Source: JAFDVL01 sp963794955 (GTDB lineage Bacteria > Acidobacteriota > Blastocatellia > RBC074). Taken from it: 64,000 nt of DNA. The translations under genes were made by a program, and so were the position numbers. Shown piece by piece: positions 24,204-32,930 of the stretch; positions within the stretch are counted from its first letter, which is position 1; the number at the start of each line of letters is the position of its first letter. The notes under the pieces are model-generated. The model saw only the letters and a list, made by a program, of their open reading frames with translations, searched no databases and was not told where the DNA came from. The stretch is taken from NCBI GenBank assembly GCA_963794955.1, contig CAWCGF010000005.1, positions 93,772 to 157,771 of the forward strand, given 5' to 3'.

Positions 24204-26662
24204 TTGATCTCTTCGATTGGCTCGGTCTGATTTTCCACTAGCGAAGCGCTCGCCACCAAATCACCGCTGGAAGTATCAATCAGCTTGACGCCCTGTGCGC
24301 TGCGACCAGTTTCCCGGATGGTGTCAGCTTCGATGCGAATGAGTTTGCCATTTTCGGTGATAATCAATACCTCACTGTCTTTATTGACGGGCATGACGGC
24401 GATAACTTTGCCAATCTTATCGGTAGTCTTCATGTTGATGACGCCCTTACCGCCGCGTCCTGTTACACGGTATTCGTTAATGGCGGTTTGTTTGCCGAAG
24501 CCGTTGGAACTAATGCTCAACATCTGCTCATCGCCGCTGACCGCACAGACGCTGATAACATAATCGTCTTCGCGCAATGTGATGCCGCGTACGCCACGCG
24601 CCTGCCGTCCCATATCGCGGACTTCGTCTTCTTCAAAGCAGATGGCTTGGCCTTCGTGCGTGGCGAGGAAGATTTTCTTCTGCCCATCGGTCATTTCAAT
24701 TGCGATCAATTCATCGTCATCATCTACGCCCATGGCAATAATGCCGTTGGCGCGAATGTTGGCGAAATCGGACAGCTCCGTTTTCTTAATCACGCCTTTG
24801 CGCGACACCATCACGACGAATTGCCCCTGCGCGAATTCACGAATCGGAAAGACGCCGGCCACTTTCTCGCTCGAAGGCAGGTTCACCAGATTCACCAGCG
24901 CCTTGCCTTTGCCTGCCGCCAGCGAATCAGGAATTTCATGCACCTTGATCTTGTAGACCTGCCCTTTGGCCGTGAAAATCATGATGTAGCTATGCGTCGA
25001 GGCGACGAACAAATGCGAAACAAGGTCTTCAGATTTTGTGCTCATGCCGCGGCGACCGGTGCCACCTCGACGCTGCGCACGATACGTCGTGAGCGCCGTC
25101 CGTTTCACATAGCCGGAATGCGTGAGCGTAATGACCACATCTTCGTCGGCAATCAAGTCTTCTAAGGTGAGTTCCACACTGCTGTCTACGATTTGGGTGC
25201 GCCGCTCGTCAGCATAATCCTTTTGCACCGCGCGCAACTCTTTGATGATGACATTTCTGAGCGTGCGGTCATTGTTGAGAATCTCTTCAAGTTCGGCAAT
25301 CACTTTGATGATCTCTTCGTATTCATCAATGATTTTTTGCCGTTCGAGCGCTGCCAAACGACGTAGCTGCATATCGAGAATGGCTTGCGCCTGCAACTCA
25401 GAAAAGCCGAATTGTGAGATCAATCCCTGCTTGGCTTCGTCGGTTGCCCTGGAAGCTCGAATGTGCCTGATGATCGCGTCAATCAAATCAATGGCTTTCT
25501 TCAAGCCTTCCAAAATATGGGCGCGCGCACGAGCTTTCTTCAGCTCATACATCGTGCGATTGCGCACGACTTCGCGCCGGAAGGTGAGGAACTCACTGAG
25601 TGTGTCGAGCAAATTCAGGACTTTCGGCTGCCCATTGACGATGGACAGATTAATCATCCCAAACGAGATTTGCATTTGCGTCAGTTTGTAAAGCTTGTTG
25701 AGGATAATCTGCGGGACGGCATCACGCTTCAGTTCAACCACAACGCGCACTTTCTTTTGCGCCGCCGATTCGCGGTCGGTTTCGTCGCGGACTTCGGAAA
25801 TACCTTCGAGGCGCTTTTCATTGACCAGGTCGGCAATCGTTTCAATGAGCTTGGCTTTGTTGACCTGAAAAGGAATTTCGGTGATGACAATCGCATCTCG
25901 TTCCGAAGCGCCACGCCCAACCTTGTCAATCGCTGCGCGCGCGCGCAGTTGCATCACACCGCGCCCGGTTTCGTACGCCTGCTTGATGCCTTCTCGTCCA
26001 TAAATGAATCCGCCCGTCGGAAAATCCGGACCGGGAATATGCTTCATTAAGTCCGCAATCGTCATCGTCGGGTTTTGCAGTAGTTGAATCGTGGCTTCGA
26101 TAATTTCATTCAAGTTGTGCGGCGGGATTTTCGTTGCCATGCCGACGGCAATACCTTCCGAGCCATTTAGCAAGAGGTTCGGCACGCGCGTGGGCAACAC
26201 TGATGGCTCGGTGCGCGAATCATCGTAGTTCGGGACAAATTTGACCGTTTCTTTTTCAATGTCAGCCAGCAACTCCATTGCTACACGCGTGAGACGTGCT
26301 TCAGTGTAGCGATAGGCCGCCGCGTTGTCCTCAGTCGAGCCCCAATTCCCTTGCCCATCAATCAAGGGATAGCGCAAGGAAAAATCCTGTGCCATGCGTA
26401 CCATTGAATCATAGACCGCCGTATCACCGTGCGGGTGATAGGCACCGAGCACATTACCAACCACGTTGGCAGATTTCTTATACGGCTTGCCGGGCACCAG
26501 GCCGCTTTCGTTCATTGAGTATAGGATGCGGCGATGCACCGGCTTCAGACCATCACGAACATCCGGCAACGCGCGTCCGATGATGACCGACATGGCGTAG
26601 TCCAAATAACTACGCCGCATTTCATCTTCAATGTTGATTTCAAATTTTTGCAGAGTCTCCAT
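24200..26662 (-). CDS. gyrA: GyrA, DNA gyrase subunit A
   Basis: 820 residues from the ATG at 26662 (METLQKFEINIEDEMRRSYL); upstream extension is unsupported. The breakage-reunion domain has the quinolone region HPHGDTAVYD (Thr81 and Asp85 at the E. coli Ser83 and Asp87 positions) and catalytic Tyr119 in YRYTEARL. The C-terminal propeller carries the GyrA box QRRGGTG, which separates it from ParC. A good promoter lies at 26768-26796. It heads the long minus-strand series. Confidence 0.97.
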   Translation of the reverse strand: METLQKFEINIEDEMRRSYLDYAMSVIIGRALPDVRDGLKPVHRRILYSMNESGLVPGKPYKKSANVVGNVLGAYHPHGDTAVYDSMVRMAQDFSLRYPLIDGQGNWGSTEDNAAAYRYTEARLTRVAMELLADIEKETVKFVPNYDDSRTEPSVLPTRVPNLLLNGSEGIAVGMATKIPPHNLNEIIEATIQLLQNPTMTIADLMKHIPGPDFPTGGFIYGREGIKQAYETGRGVMQLRARAAIDKVGRGASERDAIVITEIPFQVNKAKLIETIADLVNEKRLEGISEVRDETDRESAAQKKVRVVVELKRDAVPQIILNKLYKLTQMQISFGMINLSIVNGQPKVLNLLDTLSEFLTFRREVVRNRTMYELKKARARAHILEGLKKAIDLIDAIIRHIRASRATDEAKQGLISQFGFSELQAQAILDMQLRRLAALERQKIIDEYEEIIKVIAELEEILNNDRTLRNVIIKELRAVQKDYADERRTQIVDSSVELTLEDLIADEDVVITLTHSGYVKRTALTTYRAQRRGGTGRRGMSTKSEDLVSHLFVASTHSYIMIFTAKGQVYKIKVHEIPDSLAAGKGKALVNLVNLPSSEKVAGVFPIREFAQGQFVVMVSRKGVIKKTELSDFANIRANGIIAMGVDDDDELIAIEMTDGQKKIFLATHEGQAICFEEDEVRDMGRQARGVRGITLREDDYVISVCAVSGDEQMLSISSNGFGKQTAINEYRVTGRGGKGVINMKTTDKIGKVIAVMPVNKDSEVLIITENGKLIRIEADTIRETGRSAQGVKLIDTSSGDLVASASLVENQTEPIEEIK

Positions 26663-26767
26663 TAACCATTCCTTCTGGGAGGTATAACTCGTCCCCCAAG
26701 AGATAATTTTCGTGTCCCGCTGGTAAGAGCAGATTGGCTGGCGAAATGCCTGGTAAAATAAGCCCAA

Positions 26768-26796
26768 ATTATACTTTGTACGGGGGTTAGGAACAA
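26768..26796 (-). promoter_or_regulatory. Predicted sigma70-type promoter for gyrA
   Basis: On the minus strand TTGTTC (26796-26791), a 17-base spacer and a perfect TATAAT (26773-26768). The distance to the gyrA ATG is about 100 bases. The polyprenyl synthase gene diverges from the same region. Confidence 0.6.
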
Positions 26797-26915
26797 GTTG
26801 TCGAGCGGCGCTTTTTGCCAATTATTGCTTGCAGTTGAAGGAAAAATAAATAACGATATGGCTCGGCGGAAAGCCCCAGTTAACAACCGATCTACCGAAA
26901 GAGAATTTGCCGCAC

Positions 26916-27863
26916 ATGAAAGCCCAAGAAATTTGTCTGCCGAGCACCACGAAAACGGAAGCACACGCCCCAAACCCGCTGCCTATTACCAAGTATTTCA
27001 CGCAACAATCCGCCCGCGTGGAGCGCTGGCTTGATTGCTTGCTGCCGGCTGCTAATGCAGTGCCAACCACGATTCACGAAGCGATGCGATACAGCATATT
27101 CGCAGGAGGAAAACGGCTGCGACCGACTTTGGTTATTGCGACAGGCGAGGTTTTCGAGACGGAGGAACAAGTCTTATTGCCCGCCGCTTGTGCGCTGGAA
27201 ATGATTCATACTTACTCGCTTATCCACGATGATTTACCGGCAATGGACAATGACGAGTTGCGGCGCGGACAACCGACAAATCACAAGGTTTACGGCGAAG
27301 CAATGGCGATTCTGGCGGGCGATGCCTTGTTGACGCAGGCGTTTATCACCCTGGCGCAGATGAAGGGAATCGCTGCCGAGCGCCAAGTTCGGGTCATTGC
27401 TGAAATAGCCGGGGCAGCGGGCACGGTGCAGGCCTTGATTGGCGGGCAAGTGCTTGACATTCAAAACGAGGGCAGAGCGGTGACGGCGGAAGGATTAAAT
27501 GCGATTCATCGCGCAAAAACGGGCGCGTTAATTCGCTGTTGCGTACGCGTTGGAGCCATCATCGGCGGTGCAAGTGACAGCGAATTGCAGCTTTTCACTG
27601 AGTATGCAGAAAAGGTCGGCTTGGCCTTTCAAGTGGCAGATGATGTGCTGGATGCGACCGCCACGAGCGCCGAACTCGGCAAGACCGCAGGCAAGGACGA
27701 AGCTTCGCAAAAAGCGACGTACGTGGCGCTCTACGGGATCGAAAATGCGCGTCAGCATGCCGCACAGCTTTGCCAGGAAGCTATCGCCGCCATTCGGCAA
27801 ACCGGACGCGCGACAGGACGATTGGAGCAGATTGCCCGTTTTATCGTCGAACGAAAATCCTAA
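26916..27863 (+). CDS. ispA: Polyprenyl (farnesyl/geranylgeranyl) diphosphate synthase
   Basis: Prenyl chain-elongating enzyme. I chose ATG 26916, 315 residues, preceded by GAAAGAGAA. Signatures are FAGGKRLRPTLV, the first Asp-rich motif DDLPAMDNDELRRGQPTNH, HRAKTGALIRCCVR and the second Asp-rich motif VADDVLDAT. Two residues separate the Asp pair from the third Asp in the FPP synthase style (DDxxxxD with insertion), so a short-chain (C15-C20) product is likely; the exact product is not determinable. It ends convergent with, and overlapping by 4 bases, the HEAT-like gene. Confidence 0.92.
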   Translation: MKAQEICLPSTTKTEAHAPNPLPITKYFTQQSARVERWLDCLLPAANAVPTTIHEAMRYSIFAGGKRLRPTLVIATGEVFETEEQVLLPAACALEMIHTYSLIHDDLPAMDNDELRRGQPTNHKVYGEAMAILAGDALLTQAFITLAQMKGIAAERQVRVIAEIAGAAGTVQALIGGQVLDIQNEGRAVTAEGLNAIHRAKTGALIRCCVRVGAIIGGASDSELQLFTEYAEKVGLAFQVADDVLDATATSAELGKTAGKDEASQKATYVALYGIENARQHAAQLCQEAIAAIRQTGRATGRLEQIARFIVERKS

Positions 27864-29086
27864 ATTTTCTTTGCCGCTACTAACCGCGCTGCCTGTTTGC
27901 GCAGCACATCCGGCACGTTGCGATTGCTCGTCAGCGCCTTCAGGTCTTTTGGAAACAGACGATTCAGCAACGGCAACCCAGTGGCGACGGGCGTGCGCGC
28001 GTTGCGCACCAGATTGTGGATAATCGGATAGCTTCTGATCCATTGACGGTTGAGGGAAATCAAGCGCAAGGCTTCTTCAGGTAATGTCTTCATCGCGGAG
28101 ATAGCTTCAACCTCAGATTCGGTAATGCGCGGGTTGCCGAGCACGCCAAGAATCACGGTCTTGTTAGAGTCGCGGCGGAGAATGTTACGCGCTTCCCGAT
28201 TGCCTTTGATCGCAAGCTGAACGCGCGCCTTAGTACTCATTCGCGCAATGATCTGCATAACCGTCAACCGATCTGGTGTTGCGTCTTCGCCATCGGCTTT
28301 CATCTGACTAATGAGTTCATTAACGAGTTGCTGTGATTCCGCATCGGCATGCAATTCTGCTGCAGGCGCAGCTTGCATGCGTTGCATTTCATCCCGAATC
28401 GCTTTGAGGAATTCCGGCCCCATTTTCGGATCGTCTTCCGTAGCCAGTGCAGTTTCCAGCTTTAAGTCTTCAGTGGGAATATCTTCGTCAATTAAATCCA
28501 GGAGCGCATCTTCAACGTAGCCCAAGCCCAGCGCGGCAGAAGCCGCTGACGCACGGGCGCGGCGTTCTTCTTCAATGCGTTTCGCGCCCAATTCTTTCTC
28601 AAAAAACTCGACTCGAACTTCAGTCGCACGGCGCACGGCTTCGGGTGTGCTGGCGCGATTATCAAGTAACGCGCTGATAATGGCAGAATGGCGAATCATG
28701 CGCTCTTGATTGATGGCGATCAGTTCCAGCACAGAAGACTCTTTATGCCAACGCGCCAACTCCGTAATCCCTTGATCCGGTGTCGCATCATTCAAAATCA
28801 TCGCTTCATACATTGCGGGCTTGCCCCCGCGCCAGGAGCAAAGATACTGCAATACATCCGGCGGCGTTTCCTTCCGCGAAACGACTTGCTTCAGGCGCTC
28901 CGGGTCAAATTCACTCAGCGATTTGGCAGCCGTCGAACGAAGCTCTGCATCTGCATCCTGGCTGAGTACCACTAGAACTTCGAGTAAGTCTTCTGGCGGC
29001 AATGGTAAGGCCGCACGCGCAGCAGCCATTTTAGCGGGCGCGGGCGCTGTTCCACTGCGAATAGCTGTAACAACTGGACTAGGCAT
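27860..29086 (-). CDS. HEAT/armadillo-like helical repeat protein, unknown function
   Basis: 408 residues, no signal peptide. The N-terminal part contains repeats of helical pairs such as PPEDLLEVLVVLSQDADAEL, RSTAAKSLSEFDPERL and RHSAIISALLDNRASTPEA; the C-terminal part repeats the style with NPRITESEVEAISAM and NRNVPDVLRKQAARLV. A charged linker with a cluster of acidic residues (about 195-260) joins them. I can call the fold, not the function. The gene is flanked by a 9-bp palindrome at 29126. Confidence 0.7.
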   Translation of the reverse strand: MPSPVVTAIRSGTAPAPAKMAAARAALPLPPEDLLEVLVVLSQDADAELRSTAAKSLSEFDPERLKQVVSRKETPPDVLQYLCSWRGGKPAMYEAMILNDATPDQGITELARWHKESSVLELIAINQERMIRHSAIISALLDNRASTPEAVRRATEVRVEFFEKELGAKRIEEERRARASAASAALGLGYVEDALLDLIDEDIPTEDLKLETALATEDDPKMGPEFLKAIRDEMQRMQAAPAAELHADAESQQLVNELISQMKADGEDATPDRLTVMQIIARMSTKARVQLAIKGNREARNILRRDSNKTVILGVLGNPRITESEVEAISAMKTLPEEALRLISLNRQWIRSYPIIHNLVRNARTPVATGLPLLNRLFPKDLKALTSNRNVPDVLRKQAARLVAAKKI

Positions 29087-29125
29087 AAAATACCCTGGGA
29101 AAAGGAATGGGGGGATTCAGGTGTT

Positions 29126-29146
29126 GCGCAAATTAGTAATTTGCGC
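29126..29146. other. Perfect 9-bp palindrome with 3-base loop
   Basis: GCGCAAATT and AATTTGCGC flank AGT, in the 111-base gap between the GNAT stop and the HEAT-like gene start. It has no U-tract in either direction. It could be a repressor operator for the HEAT-like gene. Confidence 0.45.
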
Positions 29147-29197
29147 CCGTCACAACAAGAGGTCGCGGGGGAAACAAGAGCAAACCAGCAAATTGCG

Positions 29198-29975
29198 CTA
29201 CATTTTCGGGTCTGGGTAAAACAAATACTGACTTGGTGTGTCAGCCGTACCGCGAGCAAAACCAGCGCAGTACAGGCCTGCGCCCAGATGCTGGGCAAAA
29301 GCCGCCCGGATTTTGTGCTGCCACTTGCGCGCTTCTTCCAGACTGTGTTTTTTCATCTGTTCAATATCAAACGGCACTTCGATAGTAGCAGTTGAGACGA
29401 GCGGGTTTTCGGGTTTTCCCGTATTGTCCGCGATGGCGCTGACCTGCGGCGAATTCACCCACCATTCAATCAGCAATCGGTCGGTGTCCAATCCGCGATG
29501 CAAGATGCTCGTACTATAATTGCCGTAGTAGTCCACTTTGTATTGGCGCACGACACCGCCTAGCTTCACGATATTCAGATACGCATTCCGCGATTGGAGC
29601 GGATCAAACGTCCAAACCATTAACGCTACGCCGCGTGTCAAGGCTCGTTGCCGTTGCGCGAACTTGAGCTTCATGCCAATGCCGGAGTTGTGCAGTTCCG
29701 GTGTAACCGCCAGCATTTGCGAATAGTAAAAAGGCGTGCGCGTTTCGTCAAAAGCCGCGAGCGCGTGAGCAAATCCGAGCAACTCTACCATCGCTTTCTG
29801 CAAAAGCGCCGAGGGTGAAACCGCCGTTATTGCGCGTGATAACAAAGGAGCGGAGCGGCGTGATGTCCAAATCAGAGAATTGCCAGACGTCGCGCTGCAT
29901 CTGGATGCAGGCCGCGAAGTCGGCAAAACTTTCACAATCGCGAATTCGGTAGGTTGGAGTCGAGTCAGGCAACAT
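29198..29975 (-). CDS. GNAT-family acetyltransferase (COG3375-like), +1 frameshift near 29789
   Basis: The first frame from ATG 29975 gives YRIRDCESFADFAACIQM, VWQFSDLDITPLRSF and GGFTLGAFAESD. The second frame takes over at 29788 with VELLGFAHALAAFDE, MLAVTPELHNSGIGMKLKFAQ (acetyl-CoA loop), VWTFDPLQSRNAYLNIVKLG and TDRLLIEWWVNSP. Together they make one continuous family protein of about 258 residues. One extra base in the CC at 29788/29789 (GG on the coding strand) explains the break. The substrate is unknown. Confidence 0.82.
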
Positions 29976-30055
29976 AAGTTCAGGGCAATGACAACGATGA
30001 ATATCGCGGTAGGACTGCACTTTAGTCAAGCCTTAAATCAGAGGAAATTTTCTGG

Positions 30056-30084
30056 TTGTTTGAACCTAGAGCGAATGGTATATT
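30056..30084 (+). promoter_or_regulatory. Predicted promoter upstream of the small gene at 30196
   Basis: TTGTTT (30056-30061), 17-base spacer, TATATT (30079-30084). It lies 112 bases before the ATG at 30196. A C-rich run (30110 region) lies in the leader. Confidence 0.5.
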
Positions 30085-30195
30085 CCGCCCGCCTCGGAAG
30101 TCTCAGGCCCCCCCCTGTAGATTAGTAACCTACCGAACACCTACCGGCGAATGGCATTACATACCCCTTTGTCAGCCCCCTGATAGGACGCATTT

Positions 30196-30405
30196 ATGAC
30201 TGGATATTTTCGGGCGGAAATTAATGGCGAGGCACAAAACTGCGCCAAATTGATCAACGAATTGCGGAATAATAATTGGGATTTATCGGTTGACCAGCAA
30301 GGCTATCTGATCGTATCCGAACTGGCCTGGGATAGATTGGAGCGGCTCGCGCGCGCGTATGATTGCCAATTGGAAGCCTTGGGGCAGGTTCAGCAGGCCG
30401 CTTGA
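30196..30405 (+). CDS. Small protein of unknown function
   Basis: 69 residues (MTGYFRAEINGEAQNCAKLINEL...), acidic, mixed alpha/beta prediction, no membrane segment. AGGA lies about 10 bases before the ATG and a plausible promoter lies upstream. The composition looks coding (GEAQNCAKLINELRNNNW and LERLARAYDC read like a folded protein), but I know no family. It is convergent with RNase III, 9 bases apart. Confidence 0.55.
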   Translation: MTGYFRAEINGEAQNCAKLINELRNNNWDLSVDQQGYLIVSELAWDRLERLARAYDCQLEALGQVQQAA

Positions 30406-30414
30406 AGAGATTTT

Positions 30415-31218
30415 TTAATCGGTGGCCTTAAGCGCGGCGACCTCGTCTGGCAAACAGGTGAGGGCGGCGCGGGCCGCATCCTGATGAGCGCTTTTAATGG
30501 TTGTGCCTTGCCCGGTTGATAAGCGCTTGCCATTAACCCGTAATTCCACTTGAAAAGTGCGGCGATGGTCAGGGCCTTGTTTTTCGATGATCGCATATTT
30601 GGGTGTCGGCAAGCCGTGCGATTGTAAGCTTTCCTGCAAAGCCGTTTTGTAATCAGTGGCCGTCAAATCATCCGGGTCCATTTCCCCAAAAGTCGTCTGG
30701 AAGTCGCGCTTCACAAAATCCCGCGCTGATTCAATGCCGCCATCCAGATAAATTGCCGCAATCAATGCTTCATAAGCATCCACCAACAAATGGGACTTAC
30801 TCCGCCCGCCGGTTTTCTCTTCGCCGCGATTGAGCAACAAAAAATCGCCCAATTTTAACCGCGCCGCCTGCGTTTGCAGGTTCACAGCACTGACCACAAA
30901 GGCGCGCAACTTGGAAAGAGTTCCTTCTTTTTGGGTAGGATATAATTCCAGCAACCAGGCGCTGACCAAAAATTCCAACACCGCATCGCCCAAAAATTCC
31001 AACGCTTCATTGTGCGGCGGGCGCGGGTCTGGCTGCTCATTGGCAAACGAGCGATGCGTCAGGGCGCGCCGCAATAAGTCCACGTCACGAAACTCATAGT
31101 TGATAAGCTGCTGGAGCCGCAGCAAGCCTTGCTCAAATGAATCAGAGGGTTCAGACGTTGCCTCATTTTGAGCCGGGAGTACAGCCTTTTGCTCAGGTTG
31201 GTTCAAGTCTTCAGCCAT
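30415..31218 (-). CDS. rnc: Ribonuclease III
   Basis: Double-stranded RNA endonuclease for rRNA and mRNA processing. 267 residues: a disordered acidic N-terminal tail of about 30 residues, the RNase III domain with ALTHRSF, the signature NEALEFLGDAVLEF and the second acidic cluster LLVDAYEALIAAIYLDGG, then a double-stranded RNA-binding domain (DYKTALQESLQ ... GTTIKSAHQDAARAAL). Catalytic Glu/Asp positions appear intact. The start is the ATG at 31218. Confidence 0.95.
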   Translation of the reverse strand: MAEDLNQPEQKAVLPAQNEATSEPSDSFEQGLLRLQQLINYEFRDVDLLRRALTHRSFANEQPDPRPPHNEALEFLGDAVLEFLVSAWLLELYPTQKEGTLSKLRAFVVSAVNLQTQAARLKLGDFLLLNRGEEKTGGRSKSHLLVDAYEALIAAIYLDGGIESARDFVKRDFQTTFGEMDPDDLTATDYKTALQESLQSHGLPTPKYAIIEKQGPDHRRTFQVELRVNGKRLSTGQGTTIKSAHQDAARAALTCLPDEVAALKATD

Positions 31219-31239
31219 TTCAACTCACTACAAAATCGT

Positions 31240-31282
31240 GAAAAAACAAAGGCCAGCACCTTTTGCTAAGGGGCTGGCCTTT
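31240..31282 (-). terminator. Intrinsic terminator after the exported protein gene (minus strand)
   Basis: A perfect 10-bp stem, AAAGGCCAGC (31248-31257) with GCTGGCCTTT (31273-31282) and a 15-base loop. Read on the minus strand it is followed by G and six U residues (31246-31241). It separates the gene ending at 31318 from rnc. Confidence 0.85.
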
Positions 31283-31317
31283 GCCAAAAACTTTCATTGG
31301 TAACAAACACGAATCAT

Positions 31318-32505
31318 TTACTTTTTACGTTTCTTGGCAGGAGCGGCAGGCTTTTTGGTGGTGGTCTTAGCCGACTTCGTCTCGTCCCCACCGCCTGTAG
31401 CGGTCTGGCCGCCCGCCGTAGTCGCCATTGCTTTTGCGCCTTTTCCATCGGGCGGAGCAACAGGAGGCGGAGCCGCAGAAGTGGTCTCTTCCGACTTGAG
31501 CTTCGCATCAGGCGCGCTTACATCACCTTTAAATTTTTGGTACAACTCCTCTGGCTTCCCGTTTGGATCAAGGAATTTCACGAAGGCGTCTGTTTGCGAC
31601 TTAGCATCATCATAGATAGCCTTGTATTCCGGTTTTCCTTCTGTCAGTGCTACAACACGTCCATAGTCATTCGCCATCTTCTCCACCACCGGATAGATTT
31701 TACCTAATAACTCTTTGCCTTTGTCGCCTCGTTTCTCATCGTCGGACAAGGCGTTATATTCGGCATTAAGCTTGGTGTAGATAGCTGTGGTGGCCTCGGC
31801 ACGCAGCAAGTAAGTATTCGGGTCTTTCACTGCGGGGCCTTCCTTGATCGCTGCGGCCTTCGTCAGAAAATCAATCGCACCTTCATTATCAGGTGGTGCT
31901 TGGCGAAGTTTGTAAAGTCCTTGATACTGAGTCAGGCGCCCAACGTTCTCCTTGCGGAAATTAGCCCAATCTTCCGGCTTCCAGCCTGTCGGAGGAGCCG
32001 TGGGGCCAAGCAATTGCAGCGACTTCTCGGTATAGCCCATGCCGCGATTTGTGTCTTTATAAAACCCCGCCAGCACGCCATAGCCTGTCCCCAGAGAAAT
32101 TCGGGTGTTATAGTAAACATCTGGAGTTGTTGATTTATTAATCCAGGCATCGCAGGCAGCAATGAAATTATTCAGATTGGCTTCATTAGGGCTTCCGAAA
32201 AAGGTTTTGTCCGCATCCTGGCATTTTGTATAAACTTTTTTCAGTTCATAAGTGGTAATAAAGCCACGCGGGCCTTTTTTCCAATACTCATCCACCGTAG
32301 AAAACTTTTCAAGAAAAGCCTTGGCCTTTCCGTATCGCTTATCCTGATCCTTTTCGTTGTAGTACTCCGCATAAGCCGCCGCCGCATCCTCAGGAATAGG
32401 GGGGGGTTGTTGGTAAGCGGCAGCACGGTAATGAGCAAGTGTCGGCGCAGGCATCATCAAGGCACTGATGAGTAACGCCAGGGCAAGTAATCCTAACTTC
32501 TTCAT
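31318..32505 (-). CDS. Exported protein of unknown function with a Lys/Ala/Pro-rich tail
   Basis: 395 residues. A clear Sec signal peptide (MKKLGLLALALLISALMMPAPTLAH) precedes a helical, TPR-like body. Motifs such as YYNEKDQDKRYGKAKAFLEKF, ISLGTGYGVLAGFYKDTNRG and NTYLLRAEATTAIY suggest repeat-like helix pairs. From about residue 335 the tail is low complexity (Ala, Pro, Gly, Thr, Lys) and ends KKPAAPAKKRKK. The basic end could bind nucleic acid, LPS or peptidoglycan. It has its own terminator. Confidence 0.75.
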   Translation of the reverse strand: MKKLGLLALALLISALMMPAPTLAHYRAAAYQQPPPIPEDAAAAYAEYYNEKDQDKRYGKAKAFLEKFSTVDEYWKKGPRGFITTYELKKVYTKCQDADKTFFGSPNEANLNNFIAACDAWINKSTTPDVYYNTRISLGTGYGVLAGFYKDTNRGMGYTEKSLQLLGPTAPPTGWKPEDWANFRKENVGRLTQYQGLYKLRQAPPDNEGAIDFLTKAAAIKEGPAVKDPNTYLLRAEATTAIYTKLNAEYNALSDDEKRGDKGKELLGKIYPVVEKMANDYGRVVALTEGKPEYKAIYDDAKSQTDAFVKFLDPNGKPEELYQKFKGDVSAPDAKLKSEETTSAAPPPVAPPDGKGAKAMATTAGGQTATGGGDETKSAKTTTKKPAAPAKKRKK

Positions 32506-32930
32506 ACTAAATTGATCCTCCGAGTCATTTTGCTAACGAACAAGCTGATTGATCTACGAGGTGTCAGAACTAATCTAAGTGCAGACGAAACAGTCTGCCG
32601 ACTCTGTTTTGCCAACTTGACCGACACCAGCAAAGAACTCACGGTTGACCAGATGCCAACCATGAAACACGATGACATTGTACGCTCACGGTTATAGTGT
32701 ATTCAACTCATCCCACACATTACTTACTTCTCATCTAATAGTCGCAGGCAGCGAAAATATTTTATAAGGGGCGTGGGAATGAAGAGGAAATCTTGGGAAC
32801 CTGAATACGCGCTACAAAATCCAATTAGGCATTTTCCAAGAACTTGTCAGATGCCTGCGTATTGTGCATGATTCACCTGCTTTGTCAATCATCCTAGATT
32901 TCCCTCTGAGAGACGAAAACTAAAGTGGCT
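32506..32930. other. 425-bp divergent intergenic region
   Basis: The gap lies between the exported-protein gene (minus) and the peptidase gene (plus). I see no gene, no strong promoter pair and no heptamer-armed palindrome. AGGCAT and ATGCCT flank 18 bases near 32825-32855, a weak inverted repeat. A short frame at 32512-32697 has no coding support. Confidence 0.4.

Noticed and set aside
24488..25165. A 225-residue open frame on the plus strand opposite gyrA
   Set aside because: It is antisense to a very strongly conserved gyrA region and has low-complexity His/Arg-rich composition typical of shadow frames.
24200..26662. ParC (topoisomerase IV) instead of GyrA
   Set aside because: The GyrA box QRRGGTG is present in the C-terminal domain.
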